NCBI RefSeq assembly: GCF_030811855.1
Contig: NZ_JAUSRN010000022.1
Coordinates: forward strand, 22,844-86,843
Direction of reading: 5' to 3'
Source of the DNA: Variovorax paradoxus
GTDB taxonomy: Bacteria > Pseudomonadota > Gammaproteobacteria > Burkholderiales > Burkholderiaceae_C
DNA: 64,000 nt
Shown: piece after piece, positions 53,700 to 61,283 of the stretch
Numbering within the stretch: the stretch's first letter is position 1
Layout: every line of letters starts with the position of its first letter
Position numbers and translations under genes: made by a program
Notes under the pieces: generated by a model
The model's database searches: none
What the model was told of the DNA's origin: nothing
The model's input: only the letters and a program-made list of their open reading frames with translations

Positions 53700-55577
53700 G
53701 TGAGCGCCCTTCCCTCTTCCATCCCCCCCCTTGAGCGACGTCCCATCCGCGAGCTCCCCGATGAGCTGATCAGCCAGATCGCGGCCGGTGAAGTGGTCGA
53801 ACGGCCGGCATCGGTGGTGCGCGAGCTGCTGGACAACGCGCTCGATGCGGGGGCACGCCAGGTCACGGTTCGGCTGGCTTCGGGCGGCGTGCGGTTGATC
53901 TCGGTCGAGGACGATGGCCAAGGCATTCCGCGCGAAGAGCTCACGGTGGCGCTGCGCCGCCATGCCACCAGCAAGATCGCCAGCCTGAACGACCTCGAAA
54001 CCGTGGGCACCATGGGCTTTCGCGGCGAAGCGCTCGCGGCCATCAACGCCATTGCCGAGCTCAGCATTCTTTCGCGCTTTGCGGGTGCCGACGGTGCCTT
54101 TGCGCTCGACGGCCGCACCGGCGAATTGCGGCCGGTGGCCCGCGGGGTGGGCACCACGGTCGAGGTGCGCGAACTCTTCTTCGCAACGCCGGCGCGCCGC
54201 AAGTTCCTGAAGACTGACGCCACCGAGCTGGCCCACTGCATCGAGTCCGTGCGGCGCCATGCGCTGGCGCGGCCCGAAGTCGGCTTTTCGGTGTGGCACG
54301 ACGGCAAACTGATTGAGCAGTGGCGCGCCGCGGACCAGCGCGAACAGCGGCTGGCCGATGCGCTCAGCGACGACTTCGTGGCACAGAGCGTGGCCGTCGA
54401 TCACGTCGGCGGACCGGTGCGCGTGGTCGGGCGGGCCGGCATTCCCGACGCGGCGCGGTCGCGGGGAGACCAGCAGTTCTTCTACGTCAACGGCCGTTTT
54501 GTACGCGACAAGGTGCTCTCGCATGCCGTGCGCAGCGCCTACGAAGACGTGCTGCACGGCCAGCGCCAGCCGGTGTACGCGCTCTACCTCGACATCGATC
54601 CGTCGCGCGTCGACGTGAACGTGCACCCGACCAAGATCGAGGTGCGCTTTCGTGATGGGCGCGAGGTGCACCAGGCGGTGCGGCACGCGATTGAAAACGC
54701 GCTTGCGGCGCCGCGCGCCGGCGATGCCGTGGTGCCGGCCAGCGCGCAGCAGCCTTTCTTCAAACCGAACGTGCCGGCATCGGGCGCCACTTGGTCCCAG
54801 CCTGCCATTCATTTCACGGCCAGGGAGCGCGGCGCCGGAGATTTCGACGCCATGTGGCCGCCGCGCGCGGAGGAAGCACCCCCCGCCCCGGCCGCCTCCG
54901 GCTGGCAGGCTGCTGGCATGGCGCCGTCGCCGTTCCGCGCGCCGCTCGGCCTGCCAGGTGACGCCCCCGAGGCCCCTGCCACCAATGAAGAGGCCTGGCC
55001 GCTCGGCCGGGCACTGGCGCAGCTGCAAGGCATCTACATCCTGGCCGAGAACAGCCAGGGCCTGATCGTGGTCGACATGCACGCAGCGCATGAGCGCATC
55101 GTCTACGAGCGGCTCAAGGCCCAGCTCGACGGTGCCTCCATCACCAGCCAGCCCCTGCTGATTCCGGCCACCTTCGCGGCGACGCCCCAAGAAGTAGCCA
55201 CCGCCGAGGCCTGCGCTGCGGTGCTGCCCACGCTCGGCCTGGAAATCACTCCCTTTTCGCCGCGCACCCTTGCGGTGCGTGCGGTGCCGGGCACCCTGGC
55301 CGATGGCGACCCGGTCGAGCTCGCGCGCAGCGTGCTGGCCGAACTGGCCCAGCACGATGCGAGCAGCGTTGTGCAGCGCGCACAGAACGAATTGCTCTCC
55401 ACCATGGCTTGCCATGGCGCGGTGCGGGCCAACCGCAAGCTCACTCTGGACGAAATGAACGCTTTGTTACGTCAGATGGAAGCCACCGAGCGCTCGGATC
55501 AATGCAACCACGGCCGCCCCACTTGGCGGCAGCTGTCCATTCGCGAGTTGGATGCGCTTTTTATGCGCGGCAGATAG
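53700..55577 (+). CDS. mutL: DNA mismatch repair protein MutL
   Basis: This 625-residue protein has the GHKL ATPase motifs IAAGEVVERPASVVRELLDN, EDDGQGIPRE, and GTMGFRGEALAAIN, then a Ser5-type fold and a C-terminal dimerisation domain from about 430. The Pro/Ala-rich linker covers about 350-430. It connects MutS and downstream nucleases during mismatch repair. The start is GTG at 53700; no ATG gives a plausible N-terminus. No endonuclease DQHA(X)2E(X)4E motif was seen: the C-terminal block reads VVDMHAAHERIVYERL, with D and H kept, so a modified site is possible. Confidence 0.96.
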   Translation: MSALPSSIPPLERRPIRELPDELISQIAAGEVVERPASVVRELLDNALDAGARQVTVRLASGGVRLISVEDDGQGIPREELTVALRRHATSKIASLNDLETVGTMGFRGEALAAINAIAELSILSRFAGADGAFALDGRTGELRPVARGVGTTVEVRELFFATPARRKFLKTDATELAHCIESVRRHALARPEVGFSVWHDGKLIEQWRAADQREQRLADALSDDFVAQSVAVDHVGGPVRVVGRAGIPDAARSRGDQQFFYVNGRFVRDKVLSHAVRSAYEDVLHGQRQPVYALYLDIDPSRVDVNVHPTKIEVRFRDGREVHQAVRHAIENALAAPRAGDAVVPASAQQPFFKPNVPASGATWSQPAIHFTARERGAGDFDAMWPPRAEEAPPAPAASGWQAAGMAPSPFRAPLGLPGDAPEAPATNEEAWPLGRALAQLQGIYILAENSQGLIVVDMHAAHERIVYERLKAQLDGASITSQPLLIPATFAATPQEVATAEACAAVLPTLGLEITPFSPRTLAVRAVPGTLADGDPVELARSVLAELAQHDASSVVQRAQNELLSTMACHGAVRANRKLTLDEMNALLRQMEATERSDQCNHGRPTWRQLSIRELDALFMRGR

Positions 55578-55763
55578 TAAATCGCACGCTTTTGAGGGTT
55601 TTTCCGGAGTTTTCTGCAGTCATCCGTGAAGCGGGCACGGGCGTTGCATGTATAGAACTAAGTGCCGCGTGAGCACTGACGGGAGGGGTGCTGGGGCGCA
55701 GTGTCGGCGCGTTTCAGCTGAAAGCATATGAACTTTCTGCCGGCTTCGCTGTCCCTCTAGCCC

Positions 55764-56768
55764 ATGAAACGCTGGTCCCTGCTTGCCTCCGTTCTTTCGC
55801 TGTGCGCCCTTCTGGCCGCCGGCTGCTCCACATTCGACGAGCAGCAACGCGAGTGGATCTTTCAACCCAGCGACCGCAGTTGGGGCAACACCGCCACCAT
55901 GACCGAGGGCATGCAGGACGTCTGGATCGACTTCCAGTCGTCCATCACCGGCGAACCGGCACGCCTGCACGGCCTCTGGCTGGGCGGCGAGCCCGAAACC
56001 ACCGACCGGCCCGTGATGCTGTACCTGCACGGAGCCCGATACAACGTGGCCGGCTCTGCGCCGCGCATCCAGCGCATGCACGAACTCGGCTTTTCGGTGC
56101 TGGCCATTGACTACCGCGGCTTCGGCAAGAGCTCCAAGGGCCTGCCGTCCGAAGAATCGGCACGGGAAGACGCCCGCGCCGCCTGGACCTGGCTGGCCGC
56201 CCGACACCCAAGGCAGCACCGCTACATCTTCGGTCACTCGCTGGGCGGCGCCATTGGCATCGACCTGGCGGCGAGCGTCAACGACGAGAGCGGCACCATC
56301 GTCGAAAGCACCTTCACCTCCATTGCCGACGTGGTGAGCGGCTTCAAGTGGGGCTGGCTGCCGTTCGGCCCGCTCATCACGCAGCGCTTCGAGGCCATCA
56401 ACCGTGTCAAGGACATCGGCGCGCCGCTGCTGGTGGTGCATGGCACCGCCGACAGCCTCATCAACCCCACGCTGGGACGCAAGCTCTACAACGCAGCCAC
56501 GGTGCCAAAGCTGTTCGTGCTGGTGGAAGGCGGGTCGCACCACAACACCAATTCGGTCGGCGAGGCCCAGTACCGCTCGGCGCTCTCGCAGCTGTTCCGC
56601 ATGAAGCCGGAGGCCACGCTGGCCGCGCGGCAGACGGAAGGCATGCCCATGCCCGTGACGCGCGCCGCGCAACCGGTGCCCGTATTGCCGCCGCCTCAGG
56701 GCGCGGATTCGGCCGCTCTGCCGCAAGAAGCACGCGCCAAGGCCGCCGCCAGCGCGCAGGCCATCTGA
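55764..56768 (+). CDS. Alpha/beta hydrolase lipoprotein
   Basis: This 334-residue protein has a signal with lipobox LAAGC at Cys21. The hydrolase core has the nucleophile Ser159 in FGHSLGGAIG, an Asp in VVHGTADSLINP and a His in GGSHHNTN, close to the bacterial Abhd12/13-like pattern of esterases. The C-terminal 60 residues are Pro/Ala-rich. It is probably anchored at the membrane and acts on periplasmic esters or peptides. The 186 bases between mutL and this gene show no recognisable promoter or repeat. Confidence 0.86.
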   Translation: MKRWSLLASVLSLCALLAAGCSTFDEQQREWIFQPSDRSWGNTATMTEGMQDVWIDFQSSITGEPARLHGLWLGGEPETTDRPVMLYLHGARYNVAGSAPRIQRMHELGFSVLAIDYRGFGKSSKGLPSEESAREDARAAWTWLAARHPRQHRYIFGHSLGGAIGIDLAASVNDESGTIVESTFTSIADVVSGFKWGWLPFGPLITQRFEAINRVKDIGAPLLVVHGTADSLINPTLGRKLYNAATVPKLFVLVEGGSHHNTNSVGEAQYRSALSQLFRMKPEATLAARQTEGMPMPVTRAAQPVPVLPPPQGADSAALPQEARAKAAASAQAI

Positions 56769-56811
56769 CGGCAAGGCCCGGCTTCGTTTTTGTTGTTACC
56801 CTCGGGCGCTT

Positions 56812-57795
56812 ATGCCGCCCTCCGTTGCCGCCACCGGCCGTCCTGATCACCTGAAGTTCATAGCGCTCGCGGGGCCGACCGCCTCCGGCAAGACCGCGGT
56901 GGCGCTCGCCGTGGCGCGCGAGCGGCCGGTCGAGATCGTCAGCGTCGATTCCGCGCTCGTCTACCGCGGCATGGACATCGGCACCGCCAAGCCGAGCCTC
57001 GCCGAACAGGCCGCCGTTCCCCACCACCTGATCGACATCCTCGATCCCGCCGAAAGCTACAGCGCTGCGGCTTTCGTGGCCGATGCGACGCGGCTGATCG
57101 ACGAGATCCGCGCCCGCGGCGCCTTGCCGCTTCTGGTGGGCGGCACCATGCTTTATTTCAAGGCACTGTTCGACGGCATCGATGCCATGCCTGCCGCGGA
57201 CGCTACGGTGCGCGCGCGTATCGATGCCGAAGCGGCCGCGGTGGGCTGGCCCACCATGCATGCGCGGCTCGCCAAGGTCGACCCCGTGACGGCCGCGCGC
57301 CTTGCACCACAGGACAGCCAGCGCATCCAGCGCGCGCTCGAGGTCTGGGAGAGCAGCGGGCAGCCTTTGTCGAGCTTTCATGCGGTCGCGAACAAGGCGG
57401 CGAAGGGCCTGACGGGCGGCGTGCTCTTCTCGCTCGAACCCGCCGACCGCGCCTGGTTGCATGCGCGCATTGCCGACCGCTTCGACGCCATGCTGGCCGC
57501 CGGCTTCCTCGAAGAGGTCAAGGCGCTGCGCGCGCGCGGCGACCTCTCCACAGAGCTCCCCTCGATGCGCTGCGTGGGCTACCGGCAGGCGTGGGAAATG
57601 CTCGACGCTTGTGGCGGCGCCAATCCCGACGCCGAGGCCATGAACGAGTTGCGCGAACGCGGCATCGCGGCCACGCGACAGCTTGCCAAGCGGCAGATCA
57701 CCTGGCTGCGCAGCATGCCGGCGCGCACCGTCATTGCCTGCGATGCGCCCGACGCCGTGCACACCGCCGTCCAACGCATTGCGGCCGCCGCATGA
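56812..57795 (+). CDS. miaA: tRNA dimethylallyltransferase
   Basis: This 327-residue enzyme transfers dimethylallyl to A37 of tRNAs reading UNN codons. It has the P-loop LAGPTASGKTAVALAVA, SVDSALVYRGMDIGTAKPS, HHLIDILDPAESYSAAAF and GGTMLYFKALFDGI. Its stop overlaps the start of the ABC ATPase gene (ATGA). The closely linked mutL 1.2 kb upstream recalls the conserved mutL-miaA pair, here separated by one gene. Confidence 0.96.
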   Translation: MPPSVAATGRPDHLKFIALAGPTASGKTAVALAVARERPVEIVSVDSALVYRGMDIGTAKPSLAEQAAVPHHLIDILDPAESYSAAAFVADATRLIDEIRARGALPLLVGGTMLYFKALFDGIDAMPAADATVRARIDAEAAAVGWPTMHARLAKVDPVTAARLAPQDSQRIQRALEVWESSGQPLSSFHAVANKAAKGLTGGVLFSLEPADRAWLHARIADRFDAMLAAGFLEEVKALRARGDLSTELPSMRCVGYRQAWEMLDACGGANPDAEAMNELRERGIAATRQLAKRQITWLRSMPARTVIACDAPDAVHTAVQRIAAAA

Positions 57796-58442
57796 CCCTG
57801 CACATTTCCAAGCTCGCCAAGCACTACGGCGACGTACCCGTGTTCGAGAACGTGACGCTGACCGTCAAGCCTGGCGAGTTCGTCGCAATCGTCGGCGAAT
57901 CGGGCGTGGGCAAATCGACGCTACTCAACTGCATGGCCGGGCTCGACAGCTGGGACGCGGGCACCGTCACGCACGAGGGCACCGACATTGGCGCGCTCGA
58001 CGGCGAAGCCTGCGCGCTCTGGCGGCGGCGCCACGTGGGCTTCGTGTTCCAGGCCTTTCACGTGCTGCCGCACCTCGACGTGGCGCAGAACGTGTCGCTG
58101 CCGCTGATGCTGCTGGGCCGGCAAAAGGACGATGGCCGCGTCGCGCACATGCTCGATGCGGTGGGCATGCCCGGCATGGGCGCGCGCCTGCCGCAGACGC
58201 TGTCGGGCGGGCAGCTTCAGCGCGTGGCGATCGCGCGTGCGCTGGTGCACCGCCCCGCCCTGCTCTTGGCCGACGAGCCCACGGGCAACCTCGACCCCGG
58301 CACCGCGGCCAAGGTGATGGAACTGTTGATCGGCCAGACGCGCGAGCACGGCGCCTCGCTGGTGCTGGTGACGCATTCCGAGAGCGCGGCGGCCCGCGCG
58401 GACCGCCTGCTGCATCTGACGGCGGAAGGAATCCGCGCCTGA
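57792..58442 (+). CDS. ABC transporter ATP-binding protein, LolD/YbbA-like
   Basis: This 216-residue ATPase has Walker A GESGVGKSTLLNC (about residues 36-48), Q-loop VFQAFHVLPHLDVAQN, signature LSGGQLQRVAIARAL and Walker B LLLADEPTGNLDPG. It belongs to the LolD/MacB/YbbA group that works with FtsX-type permeases. No permease follows; an FtsX-type permease gene lies 2.8 kb downstream at 61284-63893, beyond three unrelated genes, and is the most likely partner. Confidence 0.9.
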   Translation: MTLHISKLAKHYGDVPVFENVTLTVKPGEFVAIVGESGVGKSTLLNCMAGLDSWDAGTVTHEGTDIGALDGEACALWRRRHVGFVFQAFHVLPHLDVAQNVSLPLMLLGRQKDDGRVAHMLDAVGMPGMGARLPQTLSGGQLQRVAIARALVHRPALLLADEPTGNLDPGTAAKVMELLIGQTREHGASLVLVTHSESAAARADRLLHLTAEGIRA

Positions 58443-58443
58443 G

Positions 58444-59400
58444 CTACGCGAGCAGCGCGGCGTAGCGCGCGAGGTCGACGTTGCCGCCGCTCACCACGAC
58501 GCCGATGCGCCGGCCGGCAATGGCCTTGCCCGCCGCGATGGCTCCCGCGAAAGCGAGGCAGCCCGTCGGCTCCACCACGATCTTCATGCGCTCGGCAAAG
58601 AAGCGCATCGCCTCGACGAGCTGTGCGTCCGTCACGGTGAAGATGTCGTCCACATCGCGCCGGATGATGCCGAAGGTGTACTCGCCCAGGTGCTGCGTCT
58701 GCGCGCCGTCGGCAATGGTCTTGGGCGTGTCGATGTGCACGATCTTTCCGGCGCGGAAAGACTGCTGGCCGTCGTTGCCCGCTTCGGGCTCCACGCCGTA
58801 GACCTTGCAATCGGGCGCCAGTGCGCGCGCTGACAGCGCCGAACCCGACAGCAGCCCGCCGCCGCCCAGGCACACAAACAATTGGTCGAGCGGGCCGGTC
58901 TCCTCGATCAGTTCCTTCACCGCGGTGCCCTGGCCCGTGAGCACGTCCGGATGGTCATAGGGCGGAATCATCGTCATGCCGCGCTCTTGCGCCAGCCGCT
59001 TCGTCAGCGCCTCGCGGTCTTCGGTGAAGCGGTCGTACATCACCACTTCGGCGCCATAGCCCTTCGTGGCTGCGACCTTCGCGGCCGGCGCGTCCTTGGG
59101 CATGACGATGACGGCCGGCATCGACAGCAGCCGGGCCGACAGCGCAATGGCCTGCGCGTGGTTGCCCGATGAGAACGCGATCACGCCGCCCTTGCGCTGC
59201 ACGGCGCTGAACTTCGACAGCGCATTGAACGCACCTCGAAACTTGAACGCACCCATGCGCTGCAAGTTCTCGCACTTGAAGAAGAACCTGGCGCCCCAGC
59301 GCTCGTCGGCCGTCTGCGAGCGCAGCACGGGCGTGCGGTGGGCATGGCCTTCGAGCCGCGCAGCCGCGGCAATCACGTCGTCGTAGGTAGGTAGTTGCAT
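58444..59400 (-). CDS. Serine/threonine dehydratase or racemase (PLP fold type II)
   Basis: This 318-residue protein has the PLP-binding Lys53 in AFKFRGAFNAL, the SSGNHAQAIALSA loop, and the phosphate-binding GGGGLLSG. The length without a C-terminal ACT domain fits the catabolic threonine dehydratase / serine racemase / threo-3-hydroxyaspartate dehydratase group; these cannot be separated by eye. It is convergent with the ABC ATPase gene, with 1 base between the stops. Confidence 0.88.
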   Translation of the reverse strand: MQLPTYDDVIAAAARLEGHAHRTPVLRSQTADERWGARFFFKCENLQRMGAFKFRGAFNALSKFSAVQRKGGVIAFSSGNHAQAIALSARLLSMPAVIVMPKDAPAAKVAATKGYGAEVVMYDRFTEDREALTKRLAQERGMTMIPPYDHPDVLTGQGTAVKELIEETGPLDQLFVCLGGGGLLSGSALSARALAPDCKVYGVEPEAGNDGQQSFRAGKIVHIDTPKTIADGAQTQHLGEYTFGIIRRDVDDIFTVTDAQLVEAMRFFAERMKIVVEPTGCLAFAGAIAAGKAIAGRRIGVVVSGGNVDLARYAALLA

Positions 59401-59549
59401 GGGTCGAGCTTAGCGGCGGCTTGCGATTCGTTGAAGCCCGATGGGCAAAAACCCGGTACTCGCGGATGACCGGCCGTTCCGTTATTTGGCGCGAACCGTT
59501 GCGCCGAACGACGATCGCGTAAAAAATAATCCCGCGCGACACCGCCTCG

Positions 59550-59578
59550 TGTCGAAATGACAGGCTGCGGGCCGTCAT
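59550..59578 (+). promoter_or_regulatory. Candidate ECF sigma factor promoter (auto-regulated)
   Basis: TGTCGA at 59550-59555 and CGTCAT at 59573-59578 are separated by 17 bases, 48 bases before the DGPF/YciI gene start. As I recall, DGPF-linked ECF sigma factors (ECF42) and the related ECF41 group use -35 elements starting TGTC and -10 elements starting CGTC. The gene downstream is a DGPF gene followed by its sigma factor, so autoregulation is expected. Confidence 0.65.
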
Positions 59579-59626
59579 TGGGGTGAGCGATCCTGCTCAG
59601 CACCTTTTCCATGACGGAGAGACACC

Positions 59627-59992
59627 ATGCAGTACATGTTGATGTTTTACCAACCCGCAGCCGAGTTCGAGCAGCGCAACGATGCGTCTTCGCAAGCCTT
59701 GCGGGCCAGTTGGATGGCCTATGCCGACGCCGTGCGCGCGTCAGGCATTTCGCTGGGCGGCCACGGCTTGTTCCCGCCCATGACCGGCACCACGCTGCGC
59801 GTGCGCGGCGACAAGCGCCAGGTGCAGGACGGCCCCTTCGCCGACACCAAGGAGCAGCTCGGCGGGTACTTCGTGATCGACGTGCCAGACCTGGATGCCG
59901 CGCTCGAATGGGCCGCGCGGGCGCCGTGCGCTACCAGCGGCGGCGTGGAAGTGCGCCCCGTCTTCACCGCGACGGCGGTAGCCACTGCGTGA
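59627..59992 (+). CDS. DGPF/YciI-family protein linked to an ECF sigma factor
   Basis: This 121-residue cytoplasmic protein carries the YCII-related (DGPF) domain. It starts MQYMLMFYQPAAEFEQR, and the signature VQDGPFADTKEQLGGYFVID lies at about residues 65-84. GGAGA lies 6 bases before the ATG. DGPF proteins are encoded beside ECF42-type sigma factors, and their role in the switch is uncertain. The stop overlaps the sigma factor start (GTGA). Confidence 0.92.
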   Translation: MQYMLMFYQPAAEFEQRNDASSQALRASWMAYADAVRASGISLGGHGLFPPMTGTTLRVRGDKRQVQDGPFADTKEQLGGYFVIDVPDLDAALEWAARAPCATSGGVEVRPVFTATAVATA

Positions 59993-61221
59993 CCGACCCA
60001 GCGGCTCATCGGGCCGCCGAACGGGCGGCACGCGAGTCGTGTGGGCGGCTCCTCGCCATCCTTTCGGCGCGCACGCACGACATTGCGTCATCCGAAGATG
60101 CGCTGGCCGATGCCTTTGCGCGCGCGCTCGAGCGCTGGCCCATCGATGGCGTGCCCGACCAGCCCGATGCCTGGCTGCTGAGCGTGGCGCGACACCGCAC
60201 GCTCGACTCTTGGCGCCACACTCGCGTACAAGATGCGGCCGCGCAAACCCTGCTGCCGCTGGCCGGCGAAGTGGATGCGAGCGCCGCCGATGGTGCGGCC
60301 GTGCCCGATGAGCGTTTGCGGCTGCTCTTCGTGTGCGCGCATCCCGCCATCGACGCCGCAGCGCGCGCACCGCTGATGCTTCAGACCGTGCTCGGTCTCG
60401 ACGTGGCCCGCATGGCCGGCGCCTTCTTGACCTCGCCTTCCACGCTCGGCCAGCGCCTCGTGCGCGCGAAGGCCCGCATCCGCGCCGCGGGGATTCCCTT
60501 CGAATACCCGCAGGCCAGTGACCTGCCGCAGCGGCTGCAGGACGTGCTCGACGGCATCTATGCGGCGTATGGCACCGGCTGGGACGGCGTCGACGGCGCG
60601 GATCCCCTGTCCCGCGGCCTCACGGCGGAAGCCATTGCGCTCTGCCGCATTCTTTGCGCGCTGATGCCGAACGAGCCGGAGCCCCTGGGGCTGTTGGCGC
60701 TGATGCTGTTCTGCGAGAGCCGGGCCACGGCGCGGCGCAGCGATTCAGGCGCCTACGTGCCGCTCGATCTGCAGGACATGGCGCGCTGGAACCCGGACCT
60801 GCTCGCGCAGGCCGAGCGCTGCCTGCACCACGCGTCGGGCATGAACATGCTCGGGGCCTACCAGTTGGAGGCCGCCATCCAGTCGGCCCATTGCGAGCGC
60901 CGCGTTGGCGCGCCGGTACCACCCGACGCAATGGTTGCGCTGTACGACGGCTTGCTGGCCCTTCGGCCCAGCATCGGCGCACAGGTGAGCCGCGCCTGCG
61001 CCCTGGCCAAAGTGCGCGGTCCCGGCATCGGCCTGCAGGCGCTCGATGCCATTCCCGCGAATGAGGTGACGAGCTATCAGCCCTTCTGGGCGGCACGTGC
61101 GCATCTGCTCGCGGCAGATGGTGCGCACGCGGCCGCGCGCCAGGCTTTCGACCGCGCGATCGGCTTGAGCGCAAGCCCGGTGGTGCGCGCTTATCTCAAC
61201 GGGATGGCCGATCGGCTCTGA
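59989..61221 (+). CDS. ECF-type RNA polymerase sigma factor with long C-terminal extension (ECF42-like)
   Basis: This 410-residue protein has sigma region 2 at about 10-80 (ASSEDALADAFARALERWP, PDAWLLSVARHRTLDSWR) and region 4 at about 120-170 (LMLQTVLGLDVARMAGAFLTSPSTLGQRLVRAKARI). A helical, TPR-like C-terminal extension of about 230 residues has the invariant-looking YAAYGTGWDG, LCALMPNEPEPLGLLALML and ALYDGLLALRPS. This architecture plus the DGPF gene next door identifies the ECF42 group. The GTG start at 59989 overlaps the previous stop. No anti-sigma factor gene is adjacent, so the extension itself may regulate activity. Confidence 0.92.
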   Translation: MTDPAAHRAAERAARESCGRLLAILSARTHDIASSEDALADAFARALERWPIDGVPDQPDAWLLSVARHRTLDSWRHTRVQDAAAQTLLPLAGEVDASAADGAAVPDERLRLLFVCAHPAIDAAARAPLMLQTVLGLDVARMAGAFLTSPSTLGQRLVRAKARIRAAGIPFEYPQASDLPQRLQDVLDGIYAAYGTGWDGVDGADPLSRGLTAEAIALCRILCALMPNEPEPLGLLALMLFCESRATARRSDSGAYVPLDLQDMARWNPDLLAQAERCLHHASGMNMLGAYQLEAAIQSAHCERRVGAPVPPDAMVALYDGLLALRPSIGAQVSRACALAKVRGPGIGLQALDAIPANEVTSYQPFWAARAHLLAADGAHAAARQAFDRAIGLSASPVVRAYLNGMADRL

Positions 61222-61283
61222 TTTCGGCTCTTCTTCAAGAGCCCGCCAAAACGTGGCAATCGGGCGCCAGCCACAATCACGTC

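Noticed and set aside
55578..55763. Search of the mutL-hydrolase gap for a small gene or RNA
   Set aside because: No frame with a ribosome binding site, no hairpin with T-run and no repeat was found.
59611..59988. Frame continuous with the sigma factor upstream of 59989
   Set aside because: It overlaps the DGPF gene out of frame; sigma region 2 begins only after the GTG at 59989.
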